Positions 35,076 to 43,953 of a DNA stretch of 64,000 nucleotides are shown in pieces. Below the pieces are notes generated by a model. The model ran no database searches. It worked only from the letters and a program-made list of their open reading frames with translations, and was not told where the DNA came from. The DNA comes from Acidovorax sp. DW039 (GTDB taxonomy: Bacteria; Pseudomonadota; Gammaproteobacteria; Burkholderiales; Burkholderiaceae_C), in the NCBI RefSeq assembly GCF_037101375.1, contig NZ_AP029020.1:124001-188000 (forward strand), read 5' to 3'. Position numbers and translations under genes: made by a program. Position 1 is the stretch's first letter, and each line of letters opens with the position of its first letter.

Positions 35076-36056
35076 TCAATTGACGACCACACCGGCCTTG
35101 GTGACGATCTGACGCCAGATAGGAATCTCCCGCTTGATTTGCGCAGCAAACTCCTCTGGCGTGGAGGTGGCAGGCTCAATGCCCAGCTCGAGCATCTTCT
35201 TGGCGGTCTCAGGATCCTTGACGAGCTTGGCGATCTCGGTGTTGAGACGCTGGATGATGTCTTTTGGGGTGCCTTTCGGCGCCAGGAAACCGAACCACAC
35301 GTCAACACTGAAACCGGCCACACCTTGTTCAGCCACGGTGCGCAACTCAGGCATGAACACAGAGCGTTTGCTGCCGGCATAGGCCAACATCTGCAGGCGG
35401 CCCTGCTTGACCAGCGGCAGGACGGCGGTAGGGCCAGCAAAAGCCATGGAGACCTGTCCGCTTGCCACGTCGTTCAGAGCCGAAGGACCGCCTTTGTAGG
35501 GGACATGCACGATATCCACACCGGCCAGCAGATTGAATTGCGACAGTGACAGGTGGCCAGTGGATGCGTTGCCAGAGCTGGCGGCATTGAGCTCGCCCTT
35601 GCGACCCTTCGCTAGGGCGATCAGATCGGGCAGCGTCTTGACCGGCAGCTTGGGACTCGTCACCAGCACCAGCGAGTTCTGTCCGATGTTGATGATGGGT
35701 TCGAAGTCGTTTACCGGGTCGTAGCGGACCTTGGACACCACCGGGTTGATGGTGAAGGGGGCATTAGATGCCAGCAGCAGCGTGTAGCCGTCCGGTTTGG
35801 CTCTGGAGACGGCTTCGGTGCCTATGCTCTGGCCGGCGCCGCTGCGATTCTCGATGACGATAGGTTGCTGGAGGGCGGCACTGAGCTTGGGCGAAATCAG
35901 TCGCATGAAAGCATCATGAGAGGCTGCCGCTTGCACCGGCACGATCACCGTGATGGGACGCGTGGGGTAGGTCTGGGCCTGCGCGATCACGCTCCATGCG
36001 AGCAGCCCTGTCACCAGAGTCCTGACAGCGGTTCCTGATAAATGGATCAATTGCAT
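35076..36056 (-). CDS. Bug/TctC-family periplasmic binding protein
   Basis: 326 residues from MQLIHLSGTAVRTLVTGLLAWSVIAQAQT, a Sec signal. Core motifs YPTRPITVIVPVQAAASHDAFMR, PIVIENRSGAGQSIGTEAVSRAKPDGYTLL and VHVPYKGGPSALNDVASGQVSMAF are typical; the usual PGG in the first loop is replaced by QAAAS, which may alter ligand choice. The start overlaps the upstream amidohydrolase stop by 10 bases. Probably binds the aromatic acid used by this operon; no TctAB permease is in view. Confidence 0.88.
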   Translation of the reverse strand: MQLIHLSGTAVRTLVTGLLAWSVIAQAQTYPTRPITVIVPVQAAASHDAFMRLISPKLSAALQQPIVIENRSGAGQSIGTEAVSRAKPDGYTLLLASNAPFTINPVVSKVRYDPVNDFEPIINIGQNSLVLVTSPKLPVKTLPDLIALAKGRKGELNAASSGNASTGHLSLSQFNLLAGVDIVHVPYKGGPSALNDVASGQVSMAFAGPTAVLPLVKQGRLQMLAYAGSKRSVFMPELRTVAEQGVAGFSVDVWFGFLAPKGTPKDIIQRLNTEIAKLVKDPETAKKMLELGIEPATSTPEEFAAQIKREIPIWRQIVTKAGVVVN

Positions 36057-36922
36057 GGTGTGGGCGTTGTGAGGCTTCCGGCGAGGGCGGGATACAGCTG
36101 TTGCGCCGTTTTTCCAAAGATCCAATCGCGGTCGTTCGCGCTCAGGCTGGCGAGCCCGATCTGGGCCGTGGCCAGGATCTCTGCCAACGTACCTGGCGAG
36201 GTCGGGAAGTTTGATCCCCAAGCCATGCGTTGCGCACCGAAAGCCTCCACCACGCGTGGAAAAAAGGTCTCGGCCGAGGCCTGGTCCTTCTTCACGTCGC
36301 CGAAGATACGGGGCGTAAGCTTCATGTAGATATTGGGCACATCGGCCAGGTCGAACAGACTTTGTGCATTCCGGTAGGGCGGTCCGTCGAGAACATCCGG
36401 CCTTCCAAGGTGGTCAAGGATGATGGGCACCTTCTGGAATTTTTCGGCCAGCATGCGCACCTGCTGCAGGCCAATGGGCCCCGTCTGGATGCACATCGGC
36501 AGCCGCAGGTCAGCGCACGCTTCCCAAGCCTTGAAGCTCTTTGGGTTGTCCAACTCGCTGGGATCAAAGTCCTTGGTCGAGCCTCCGGTGAAGATGCGCA
36601 GTCCGGCCAGACCCTTGTTGGCCCAGTCCTTGATCACAGCAGGCACGTCGTCGGCCAGCATGTCCACAGAACCTACGGCTACCAGCCGATCTTTGTGCTG
36701 GTTACAGCCATCGACGACATAGCTGTTGTCAAAGCCGTAAGTGGTTGACGAGTGCACGACTGCAGCCTTGGCCACGCCGGCAGCGTCCATGGCTGCGATC
36801 AATGCGTCTACGGTGCTCGGGCGTTCTTGTGACCAGTCTGAACGCTTTCCAAACAGCGGTGCCGGTGGATAGCGCTTTTCGTCATCAGAGATGATGTGCG
36901 GATGAATGTCGATGATGTTCAT
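36047..36922 (-). CDS. Amidohydrolase-family (TIM-barrel) hydrolase, LigI-like
   Basis: 291 residues from MNIIDIHPHIISDDEKRYPP. The HxH motif is H8-H10 region (IDIHPHI); VPIILDHLGRPDV and MAWGSNFPTSPG are the later barrel landmarks of the COG3618 group that includes 2-pyrone-4,6-dicarboxylate lactonase (LigI). The Asp expected in GSD at strand 8 is Asn here, as in some family members. A lactonase acting on a pyrone or lactone form of the ring-cleavage product would fit the operon. Not assigned to LigI with certainty. Confidence 0.78.
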   Translation of the reverse strand: MNIIDIHPHIISDDEKRYPPAPLFGKRSDWSQERPSTVDALIAAMDAAGVAKAAVVHSSTTYGFDNSYVVDGCNQHKDRLVAVGSVDMLADDVPAVIKDWANKGLAGLRIFTGGSTKDFDPSELDNPKSFKAWEACADLRLPMCIQTGPIGLQQVRMLAEKFQKVPIILDHLGRPDVLDGPPYRNAQSLFDLADVPNIYMKLTPRIFGDVKKDQASAETFFPRVVEAFGAQRMAWGSNFPTSPGTLAEILATAQIGLASLSANDRDWIFGKTAQQLYPALAGSLTTPTPCN

Positions 36923-36942
36923 GGGTTGTCTCCATTGCGCGC

Positions 36943-37968
36943 TCAATGGCCGCGAGCTGTAAGCTGTTTGTCCAGCCGTGGATAGACGCGGCGGGCATTG
37001 CCTTCGAAAATGGCGTGCCGGTCTGCATCACTCAGTGCCGTGCACGCATCCAGGTAGCGCTTGGTGTCATCGAAGTAGTTGCCTGTGTTGGGGTCAAGGC
37101 CGCGCACGGCCCCCACCATTTCCGAGCCAAACAGCACATTGCTGGTTGGAACCACCTTGGTCAGAAGCTCTACGCCTGGGTGGTGATAGACACAGGTGTC
37201 AAAAAAGATGTTGTCAAGAAGGCCTTCCAGAGGGCGTTTGGCAATCTCAAGTGACATGCCTCGGTAGCGTCCCCAGTGGTAAGGCACCGCTCCGCCACCG
37301 TGTGGGATCACGAAGCGCAAAGTGGGGAAATCCTTGAACAGATCGCCCTGCAGAAGCTGCATGAACACCGAGGTATCGGCGTTGAGGTAATGCGCTCCGG
37401 TGCCATGATGGCAAGGGTTGCATGAGGCCGCAACGTGGATCATGGCTGGGACATCGAGATCGCACAGCGCTTCATAGAGCGGATACCAGTCACGGTCGGT
37501 CATGGGCTTGCCCGTCCAGTAGCCACCGCTGGGGTCTGGATTCAAGTTACAGCCAACGAAACCCATTTCTTCTACGCAGCGGCGCAATTCGGGAACTGAG
37601 TTCTTGGGCGGCGCCAATGGCGACTGGGGCAGTTGACAGACCGGTACGAAGTTGTTTGGATAGATATCGCAAACGCGGCGCACCAGGTTATTGGAGACTT
37701 CAGCCCATTCCAGGCTCGTACGCTCATTGCCTAGGTGGTGGCTCATGAGGCCTGCGATGGGTGAAAACAGTGTGAGGTCACTGCCACGCTCTTTTTGAAG
37801 ACGCAGTTGGCCATTGCCAACGCCCTCACGGATCTCGTCGTCGGTGACATAAGAGCCCGACAGTGGCGGAGCATTGGCAGGATCGTTGGCGGATGCGACT
37901 TGTTTGGCACGCCAGTCGCGGAAAGAAGCGGGGACAGTCGTGAAGTGACCGTGGCAGTCGATGATCAT
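36943..37968 (-). CDS. ligJ: 4-oxalomesaconate hydratase, LigJ type
   Basis: 341 residues. Adds water to 4-oxalomesaconate to give 4-carboxy-4-hydroxy-2-oxoadipate. The sequence follows Sphingobium LigJ along its length: MIIDCHGHFT with H6 and H8, H178 in AMIHVAASCNP, H223 in IPHGGGAVPYHWGR and E283 in LFGSEMVGAVRG are the expected zinc ligands, at the same or nearly the same positions. This is the most specific function call in the block and identifies a meta-cleavage route through 4-oxalomesaconate, as in gallate or protocatechuate 4,5-cleavage. Confidence 0.9.
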   Translation of the reverse strand: MIIDCHGHFTTVPASFRDWRAKQVASANDPANAPPLSGSYVTDDEIREGVGNGQLRLQKERGSDLTLFSPIAGLMSHHLGNERTSLEWAEVSNNLVRRVCDIYPNNFVPVCQLPQSPLAPPKNSVPELRRCVEEMGFVGCNLNPDPSGGYWTGKPMTDRDWYPLYEALCDLDVPAMIHVAASCNPCHHGTGAHYLNADTSVFMQLLQGDLFKDFPTLRFVIPHGGGAVPYHWGRYRGMSLEIAKRPLEGLLDNIFFDTCVYHHPGVELLTKVVPTSNVLFGSEMVGAVRGLDPNTGNYFDDTKRYLDACTALSDADRHAIFEGNARRVYPRLDKQLTARGH

Positions 37969-37988
37969 GGGGGTACCCGTAGTTTGTG

Positions 37989-38963
37989 TCAGGCATGGGG
38001 ATCAACGAACAGCTCGCTGATGGACATGCGGCGGGGGGTCAGTGCCTGCTTGAAGGCCGTGGCTTCTAGCGCTTCAATGGTCTTGCGATTGGCTTCAAGC
38101 CCATACGGCAGCGGATCGTGGCCAACAATCTTGCGCAGCTCCAGGTACTTCTTGTCGCCGGCGCTGGTGGCTTGACCCGCATCGAGCTTTGCCATCCATT
38201 CTTTCTTGGCTGTGTCGAAAGCGTCATAGAGTGACTTCGCTACCCAGGGGTGCTCTGCGAGTACCGAGTCCTTGACCACTATGGTGCCGTGCATGGGGTA
38301 GATGCCTGTGCGTGCGTAGTACTCGGCCTCAAGCTGGGCTGCATTCGGCAGGAGGTCTGGGTAGTCTGCCTCTACCTCTTTCCAGCCCCCTGTCGGCGCA
38401 CCTGTACGGCCAATGCCGGCTGCTGCTGCGAAGCCTGCAGACAGCTCTCCCCTAGCCATCATTTCGCTCAGCGATGTGCCCGCTGGGGCATGGATCACGT
38501 TGGCGGGTAACTTCAGTTGGGTCACGTGCTCTTCGTCGTCCACCACCCAGGTGACTTTCGATGAGTCGAGCCCAAATTCATCCATCAGAACTTGTCGGGT
38601 CCAGACCCCCGTGGTCACGGAGTAGGCGCGCACGCCAACTTTCTTACCTTCGAGGTCTTTGGGGCTTGTGATGCCTGCATCTGGGCGCACCAGGAGGCCA
38701 GCGTGGTGAAAGCGGCGCACCACGAAGATCGGCAATCCCACAAAGGGTGCGCCGTAGGCGCGTGCAATGATGTAGGTCGTCGGTGCCAGTTCGCAGACGT
38801 CGAACTCAACATCACGAACCATGCGGCGAAATGCGCCTATCTGGGGTTGGACTGTGATGAACTCGGCATCCACACCCTCAATGGGAATAGAACCGTTGCG
38901 AATCGCCGAAGTATGCGGATGCTCAGCAATCGCGAGTTTGAGATGGACTTTTTTTTCAGACAA
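37989..38963 (-). CDS. 4,5-dihydroxyphthalate-decarboxylase-like / periplasmic-binding-fold protein (copy 1)
   Basis: 324 residues, assigned a TTG start at 38963 because AAGGAG lies seven bases before it and no ATG fits. Pht5-family sequence: LAIAEHPHTSAIRNGSIPIEGVD, VEFDVCELAPTTYIIARAYGAPFVGLPIFVVRRFHH, GITSPKDLEGKKVGVRAYSVTTGVWTRQVLMDEFGLD, PYGLEANRKTIEALEATAFKQALTPRRMSISELF. First gene of the catabolic operon. Decarboxylation of a carboxylated catechol or pyrogallol before ring cleavage is the natural guess; two diverged copies suggest a hetero-oligomer or two substrates. Confidence 0.77.
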   Translation of the reverse strand: MSEKKVHLKLAIAEHPHTSAIRNGSIPIEGVDAEFITVQPQIGAFRRMVRDVEFDVCELAPTTYIIARAYGAPFVGLPIFVVRRFHHAGLLVRPDAGITSPKDLEGKKVGVRAYSVTTGVWTRQVLMDEFGLDSSKVTWVVDDEEHVTQLKLPANVIHAPAGTSLSEMMARGELSAGFAAAAGIGRTGAPTGGWKEVEADYPDLLPNAAQLEAEYYARTGIYPMHGTIVVKDSVLAEHPWVAKSLYDAFDTAKKEWMAKLDAGQATSAGDKKYLELRKIVGHDPLPYGLEANRKTIEALEATAFKQALTPRRMSISELFVDPHA

Positions 38964-39051
38964 CTTTCGTCTCCTTGAACAACCTTTTTGCATGGATCCC
39001 GCAGCACCTCAGCCGCAGCGACTTTGGACCAACGCTTGGATGGACTGAAGG

Positions 39052-39570
39052 TTATGCGCCGGTGCGGAAAGCGCACACCCGAGCCAGTGCCGCTGCTGAT
39101 CCGTCGTAGTTGTCGGGCATGACCGTACCGCCTTCGAAACCACTTTCGGTCACTGCCGTCCAGCGGGTAGAGGGCGTCCACAGAGATTTCATCTGGCTGC
39201 GCGAGACCCCCGGGAGGGCGAAGAGATCGTCGTTCAAGCTCCGCAGTCGCGCGAGGTAATCGGCATCCAGAATGCTTCCTCTGTCACGTCGCTCCAGCAC
39301 CACGCGCAAACTGTTGGCTTGTGAGACAACTTTCTTGCGCTCAGCCAGGTAGTTCTGAAGGTAGGGGTGCGACAGGGGGAGCATGCCCTCAAAGCTGGCG
39401 TTGGGTACCACCCGCAAGGCTTGCCAGCCCAATAGGATGGTCAGAATCAGGCATATCAGCAGCACGATTGAGCGGTGGTTGAACACCAGCCTCTCCAGGC
39501 GGCTGCCGGACTGTGGGTCAAAATTTTCGACCTTTGGCATATCAAACAAGGGGTGCAGTGCCGCACTCAT
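39052..39570 (-). pseudogene. MMPL/RND-superfamily exporter, truncated to N-terminal stub
   Basis: 172 residues of a protein normally near 800. Present are the cytosolic N-terminus, first membrane helix (SIVLLICLILTILLGWQAL) and start of the periplasmic domain (PNASFEGMLPLSHPYLQNYLAERKKVVSQANSLRVVLERRDR). The frame ends abnormally, ...YDGSAAALARV then CAFRTGA and stop, which marks a deletion or recombination near 39060-39080. The ATG overlaps the YCF48 stop by four bases, as in intact operons of this type. Confidence 0.78.
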
Positions 39571-40724
39571 ACGGGAGACTTTCTTGCGGGGGCAGGGGAG
39601 GAGGGGGCTGCGGCAGTTTTCAACTCGTTTGCTGTCAAACGCATAATGCCGCGCATGCCGACCAACAGCAAAGACCCATCTTCGGCCTCTGTCAGTCCAG
39701 TGAAGGGGAAGCGATCACTCAGCGCCAGGGGACGGAAGTGCTGCCCCCCGTCATGGCTTTGCAGCAACTGACCTGCCACCCCTGCCAAGAGCACGCGGCC
39801 ATCGGTCAATTGGGTTCCTGCAACCAGCGATGCATCTACTGGGGTTTGCACTGCAGCCCACGGGGCACCGGGTTCTGCACTGCGCCATGCCTTGCCTCGC
39901 AGACCCAGCAACATCAGCGGGCCCTCGCGCAGCGCCAGTGAGCCAAACAGACTGCCGTTCGAAGGCAGTGTGTCTGCGGTGTAAGGCTCCACTGCTTGGG
40001 GGGCACGCACCAGCAAGCCCTGTTCACCATACAGCAGGCATTCCCGATTTCTTTGCGCCAGACCGTAGTAGCTCAATCCCTCTGGATTGGGCAGGCGATG
40101 TATTTGTGATTTCCAACTTCGGCCCCCATCGGCGCTACTGAACGCCATGCCAAAAGCCCCCACCACCCACAGCGATCCATCGTCGATAAAAGCCAAGTCC
40201 AGCAGAGGCTTGTCTGCACCTTCTGCCACAAGGCGCTGAGCGTCCTCCACCAGTAGATTGCCTTGTGCCATCGCGTCGCTGCCAGGCTTGCTCGCCTCCA
40301 GTTGCGCGCGTGCAGCAACCAGTGACAACTGCGCAGCAGTTTGACCGTCTAGGCACCGACGCCAGCTCTCCCCCGCATCGTCGGTGGTCAGAACCACTCC
40401 CATGTTGCCCACAGCCCAGCCGCGCTTGGCATCTGCAAATCGCACGGCGGTCAGCGTGCAACTGACAGGTACACTGGCTTGCTTCCAACTTTGGCCTGCG
40501 TCGTCCGAGTACACGACCAGGCCGCGTTCACCTACTGCGACAAGGCGCTTGTCTGCGCGTGTTACGGCCTGGTATGCGGCCAGCGTTGGTCTTGCGACCT
40601 TCAGTGCAGGCGTCTCCAGTGCCTTGACCTTCCGCTCGGCGGCTTGCGCCAGTGGGTAAATCAGGCCCACCCCCATGGCGGGGAGCAGTGCCACCCGCCG
40701 CGTCACTCCAATCACATTCTTCAT
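39567..40724 (-). CDS. YCF48/BNR-repeat exported propeller protein
   Basis: 385 residues with a signal-like N-terminus (RRVALLPAMGVGLIYPLAQAAE). Repeated photosystem-II-stability-factor motifs are visible: VAVGERGLVVYSDDAGQSWKQ, GWAVGNMGVVLTTDDAGESWRR, LWVVGAFGMAFSSADGGRSWKS, VLLAGVAGQLLQSHDGGQHFRP. Homologues sit between DUF1329 and MMPL transporter genes in steroid, terpenoid and aromatic degraders. Role is presumed to be assembly or docking in an envelope transport complex. Confidence 0.82.
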   Translation of the reverse strand: MKNVIGVTRRVALLPAMGVGLIYPLAQAAERKVKALETPALKVARPTLAAYQAVTRADKRLVAVGERGLVVYSDDAGQSWKQASVPVSCTLTAVRFADAKRGWAVGNMGVVLTTDDAGESWRRCLDGQTAAQLSLVAARAQLEASKPGSDAMAQGNLLVEDAQRLVAEGADKPLLDLAFIDDGSLWVVGAFGMAFSSADGGRSWKSQIHRLPNPEGLSYYGLAQRNRECLLYGEQGLLVRAPQAVEPYTADTLPSNGSLFGSLALREGPLMLLGLRGKAWRSAEPGAPWAAVQTPVDASLVAGTQLTDGRVLLAGVAGQLLQSHDGGQHFRPLALSDRFPFTGLTEAEDGSLLLVGMRGIMRLTANELKTAAAPSSPAPARKSPV

Positions 40725-40768
40725 CTGCTTGCCCGTCAGTCAGTCTGTCTGTCTTGCTGTCCATCTGT

Positions 40769-40788
40769 CATGCAGCAACGGCTGCATG
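40769..40788 (-). other. Stem-loop between DUF1329 and YCF48 genes
   Basis: CATGCAGC-AACG-GCTGCATG, a perfect 8-bp stem with a 4-base loop, in the 163-base gap. Next to it (40733-40768) is a short stretch of repeating CTGT/GTCT units. A transcript-stability or processing role is possible. Confidence 0.45.
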
Positions 40789-40887
40789 TCCCACCAGAGC
40801 CATGCAGCCGAGCGCAATTTGTCATATATCAATGGCCCCAACGCGCGACCTTGGTGCTATGGGCCAGTGCGTGATGCGGGATACGGA

Positions 40888-42246
40888 TCACCTCACGCCG
40901 CTGCTGGCGAGCGCGGAAGGGGTGAAGTTAGTCAGTTGTTTGCCGTCAAACGGGCGGTAGGTGACCCCACCGGTTTCGTTCACAGCCCCTGCATACACCC
41001 ACCCCCCAGACAGCAGGTCGAACCATGCGTAGCTCAGCGTTGTCGCCAATGGCTGGTCTGTAGCCACGAGCGTGAAGGCCTGCCCGGTTTTCCACAGCTT
41101 GCCTTGCGCATCCCAGCTGTCGGCCAACACCGCCTGCCAAGTGTCCTCATCCAGGTACAAGCGGCGCTTGGCTGCTGTATTGCGCTTGCCGTCGCGCAGC
41201 GTTGCCTCGACAACCCAAACACGGTGCAGCTCCCAGCGCACAAAGTCGGGGTTGAGCGTACTTTTGCCCACAGCTTCCTTGATGGGCTTCGCCATCAATG
41301 CGTTGTTGTTGTACGGGACGACCATCTCACGCTTTCCTAGCAGCTTCATCTGGTATCGATCCTGGGCACCGATGAAAAGGTTCACATCATCGAAGTTCGC
41401 CAGCCCTGCTGCTGACCCGTCCGGTGTGTCATAGGCGATCGATGGTGATTTGCGCACACGGCGTTGGCCTGGCAGGTACTGCCAGCCATCTTTGGGTTTG
41501 CCAAAGTTATCTACGTAGTCGATGGTCATCAGCGCCTGGCCTGCGTTCGCGGGAGGTTCGGTGATATCGATGCGTGCGCGAGCCCACTCGCCGCTGAATT
41601 GATCGGGGCTGCCTGCCGGGTCGTAGAAGGGATAGATGAGGTGGGTGCGCTGTCGGCTGGTCAGTACCTGGTCGCCAGAAGCTGTCATGACGTACTTGTC
41701 GGCCACGAAGCTGGTGACTTGGCCCCGGTAGCTGAGCATGTGGTTCCAAATGGCTTCGTGCCCGTTGCGTGGCACAGGAAAGGGAATGCCTCCATACGCG
41801 CCTTCCACCGTCAGGCCATCGTTTGCCAGCTTGGCACGGCTGGCGTTTTTCAGTACCTGGTCGTAGATAGCCTGTGGAAACACAGCGCTGCGGCGGCTAG
41901 GGTATACCTCTAGTTTGAAGCCAGGTACTTTCGCGAGCAGCGCTTTGGTGCCATCGGTGAGCACGTTGGCATGTTCGCTTGCGTTCGCAGCGGTGATGGT
42001 CAGGCGGGGCTTGTCTGCGGCAAATGGATCTGCCCGTTTGGCAGATGCAGCACCCTGTGCGGCGGGCGCCTTGTCATCCCAGGCTGGAATGGTTCCTTCT
42101 TTGTTGCCAGCGCGCTCCGCTCCGTAGGGTGTCAGCGTGCCCGACTTGAGGGCCGCCACGTCTTCGGGGGCCGCTTGCGCGGCGCATGCCATGACCAGTG
42201 CCGCAGTGGCTACGGCACTCTTGTGGTTGAGAAAAAAATGGTGCAT
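40888..42246 (-). CDS. DUF1329 outer-membrane-associated exported protein
   Basis: 452 residues with a signal peptide (AVATAALVMACAAQAA). DUF1329 family, LolA/LolB-like fold: LTPYGAERAGNKEGTIPAWDDKAP, YEAIWNH-type segment NGHEAIWNHMLSYRG, YLPGQRRVRKSPSIAYDTPD, YLDEDTWQAVLADSWDAQGKLWK. Family members accompany DUF1302 proteins and MMPL exporters and may shuttle hydrophobic compounds or lipids. Starts 36 bases after the DUF1302 stop. Confidence 0.85.
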   Translation of the reverse strand: MHHFFLNHKSAVATAALVMACAAQAAPEDVAALKSGTLTPYGAERAGNKEGTIPAWDDKAPAAQGAASAKRADPFAADKPRLTITAANASEHANVLTDGTKALLAKVPGFKLEVYPSRRSAVFPQAIYDQVLKNASRAKLANDGLTVEGAYGGIPFPVPRNGHEAIWNHMLSYRGQVTSFVADKYVMTASGDQVLTSRQRTHLIYPFYDPAGSPDQFSGEWARARIDITEPPANAGQALMTIDYVDNFGKPKDGWQYLPGQRRVRKSPSIAYDTPDGSAAGLANFDDVNLFIGAQDRYQMKLLGKREMVVPYNNNALMAKPIKEAVGKSTLNPDFVRWELHRVWVVEATLRDGKRNTAAKRRLYLDEDTWQAVLADSWDAQGKLWKTGQAFTLVATDQPLATTLSYAWFDLLSGGWVYAGAVNETGGVTYRPFDGKQLTNFTPSALASSGVR

Positions 42247-42282
42247 GAAAGTCTCCGAATACCTGTTGTGTCGTGCTGGCTG

Positions 42283-43953
42283 TCAGAAGGTTGTCTGCAG
42301 GCTGAACCGCAGGTAGTCGCGGTCAAGTACAGGCTGTCGGTTTGCGCCGCCCAGGTAGTTGATCCAGGAGAGGTTGGCGCTCCATTTGTTCAGGTACACC
42401 ATCGTGAGCCCCAGGACTAGCTCGCCGCTGCGTTCGGGGCTGCCACCAAAGGGAAAGGATGTGTCGATCATGGAGTTGCCACGGAAAGACCATCCCAGAT
42501 TGATGGGCAGGCTCAGGTCCAGCCCCGAAGTCACTTGGTACCAAGATGGCGTAAAAATCACACGCATGCCCACGCTGGTCTTGCGCTTGTCGAGGTTGAT
42601 CTTCTCAGTGCCGATGGGGTAGCGGCCTGCCGTGCTGGTGCGCACATCATCTGCGTGCATGACATGGTTGGCAGCTAGTTCGCCCACCAGGCTGTAGCCG
42701 TCCCACACCCCAGACTTACCGCCCAGCAGGCTCCACGACAGGTTCATGTGCGAGGTGCGACCCGTGACGTAGCTCGCATCGGCGGGGCTGACTACGCCCT
42801 CTTTGACCGCCAGCGGCTGGTTGTCTCGCACGGAAAACTCTAAGCCCAGGTTGGCATCACCGACCAGTTTCGCCATGCTCACGCCCAGCAACCGCACAGG
42901 TTCGACGGGCACGATCAGGCGATAGGAGCCTGCGGCCGTGTTGGTCTGGATGATCTGCGAGGTATCGCGGTAGCTGACGGCGTAAAACCCCAAGTCTGCA
43001 TTGAGCCATTCGCTGCGCGTGTTCAGTGCAATGCCGTAATTGGCGCGCTGATTGCCTTCATCGATACCGGCGTAGCTGAGATAGCAGTTGTTGAAGCGCT
43101 GGGCCACTGGAACGCTGGCGCTGCCGCAGCGGTTGGTCGTGGGGTTGCCAATAAACATACGCTCGGCCCCATCGCCCAGCATGTCTGTGGTGCTTAAAAA
43201 GCTTCCAGAAGGGTGCAGGCGTGTGGCCCGGTATTTGAATTGGACGAAGCCCTCGACGCTGGTGTCATCTGTCAGCTGCAGTGTGGAGGACAGTTGTGGC
43301 ACGGGGATGGTGGTTTCCTTGGCCTGTGTGCCTGGGATGCTGAGCTTGTAAACGTCGATGGGTGCCATGCCTTTGGCGATGCCGTTGGCTCCGAAGAACA
43401 GGCTGGTGCCCCATACCAGCGAATGCTGACCGAGCCGATAGGACAGCGTCTTGCCGCCAATGTCGTTGCGTCCGAAAACAAACCAGTCCAGCATTTCGGC
43501 CTTGCGTCCTGCCACGTCCCGTGTCCCTGGTGTGAATTGGTTGTATGGCACGCTGGCGCGGTTGGCAGAGATAGCAGAGTCGTGGTCATTGGCCTGGTTG
43601 TAAACCTGGTCGTACCAGGCTGCAGCGCTCAGGCGCAAGCCAAAGCCGTCTTTTTGGATGTCAAATTCGCTGAGAAGATCGGCCCGGTTGGATGTGAGGC
43701 CGCGGGAGAAGCTGCGATCACCATCGTCGCTGTTGGACCGCACCGAGACCGGACTGATGAGCGCAGGCGAGGGCGATTTGAGTCGGTACCCATTGCTGTA
43801 TTTGACGGTGTTGTCCCAGCGGGCTTGCCAATCGCCGTCTGGGTTCAAGTCCATTGCCATGGCCCCACTGCCCAACGAGGCCACGGCCAGGGCTGCCAGG
43901 GGGCCGACCACCTTGCGGGCGCGCTGGCGCTCGGTGCACACAGTTTGATTCAC
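42283..43953 (-). CDS. DUF1302 outer-membrane beta-barrel protein
   Basis: 556 residues; signal region (AALAVASLGSGAMA) followed by a long beta-strand-rich protein that ends in aromatic F (LRFSLQTTF), the classical outer-membrane C-terminal signature. DUF1302 features: DWQARWDNTVKYSNGYRL, SEFDIQKDGFGLRLSAAAWYDQVYN, YRLGQHSLVWGTSLFFGANGIAKGMAPIDVYK. First gene of the four-gene envelope operon. Predicted porin-like channel for hydrophobic or aromatic substrates. Confidence 0.85.
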   Translation of the reverse strand: MNQTVCTERQRARKVVGPLAALAVASLGSGAMAMDLNPDGDWQARWDNTVKYSNGYRLKSPSPALISPVSVRSNSDDGDRSFSRGLTSNRADLLSEFDIQKDGFGLRLSAAAWYDQVYNQANDHDSAISANRASVPYNQFTPGTRDVAGRKAEMLDWFVFGRNDIGGKTLSYRLGQHSLVWGTSLFFGANGIAKGMAPIDVYKLSIPGTQAKETTIPVPQLSSTLQLTDDTSVEGFVQFKYRATRLHPSGSFLSTTDMLGDGAERMFIGNPTTNRCGSASVPVAQRFNNCYLSYAGIDEGNQRANYGIALNTRSEWLNADLGFYAVSYRDTSQIIQTNTAAGSYRLIVPVEPVRLLGVSMAKLVGDANLGLEFSVRDNQPLAVKEGVVSPADASYVTGRTSHMNLSWSLLGGKSGVWDGYSLVGELAANHVMHADDVRTSTAGRYPIGTEKINLDKRKTSVGMRVIFTPSWYQVTSGLDLSLPINLGWSFRGNSMIDTSFPFGGSPERSGELVLGLTMVYLNKWSANLSWINYLGGANRQPVLDRDYLRFSLQTTF

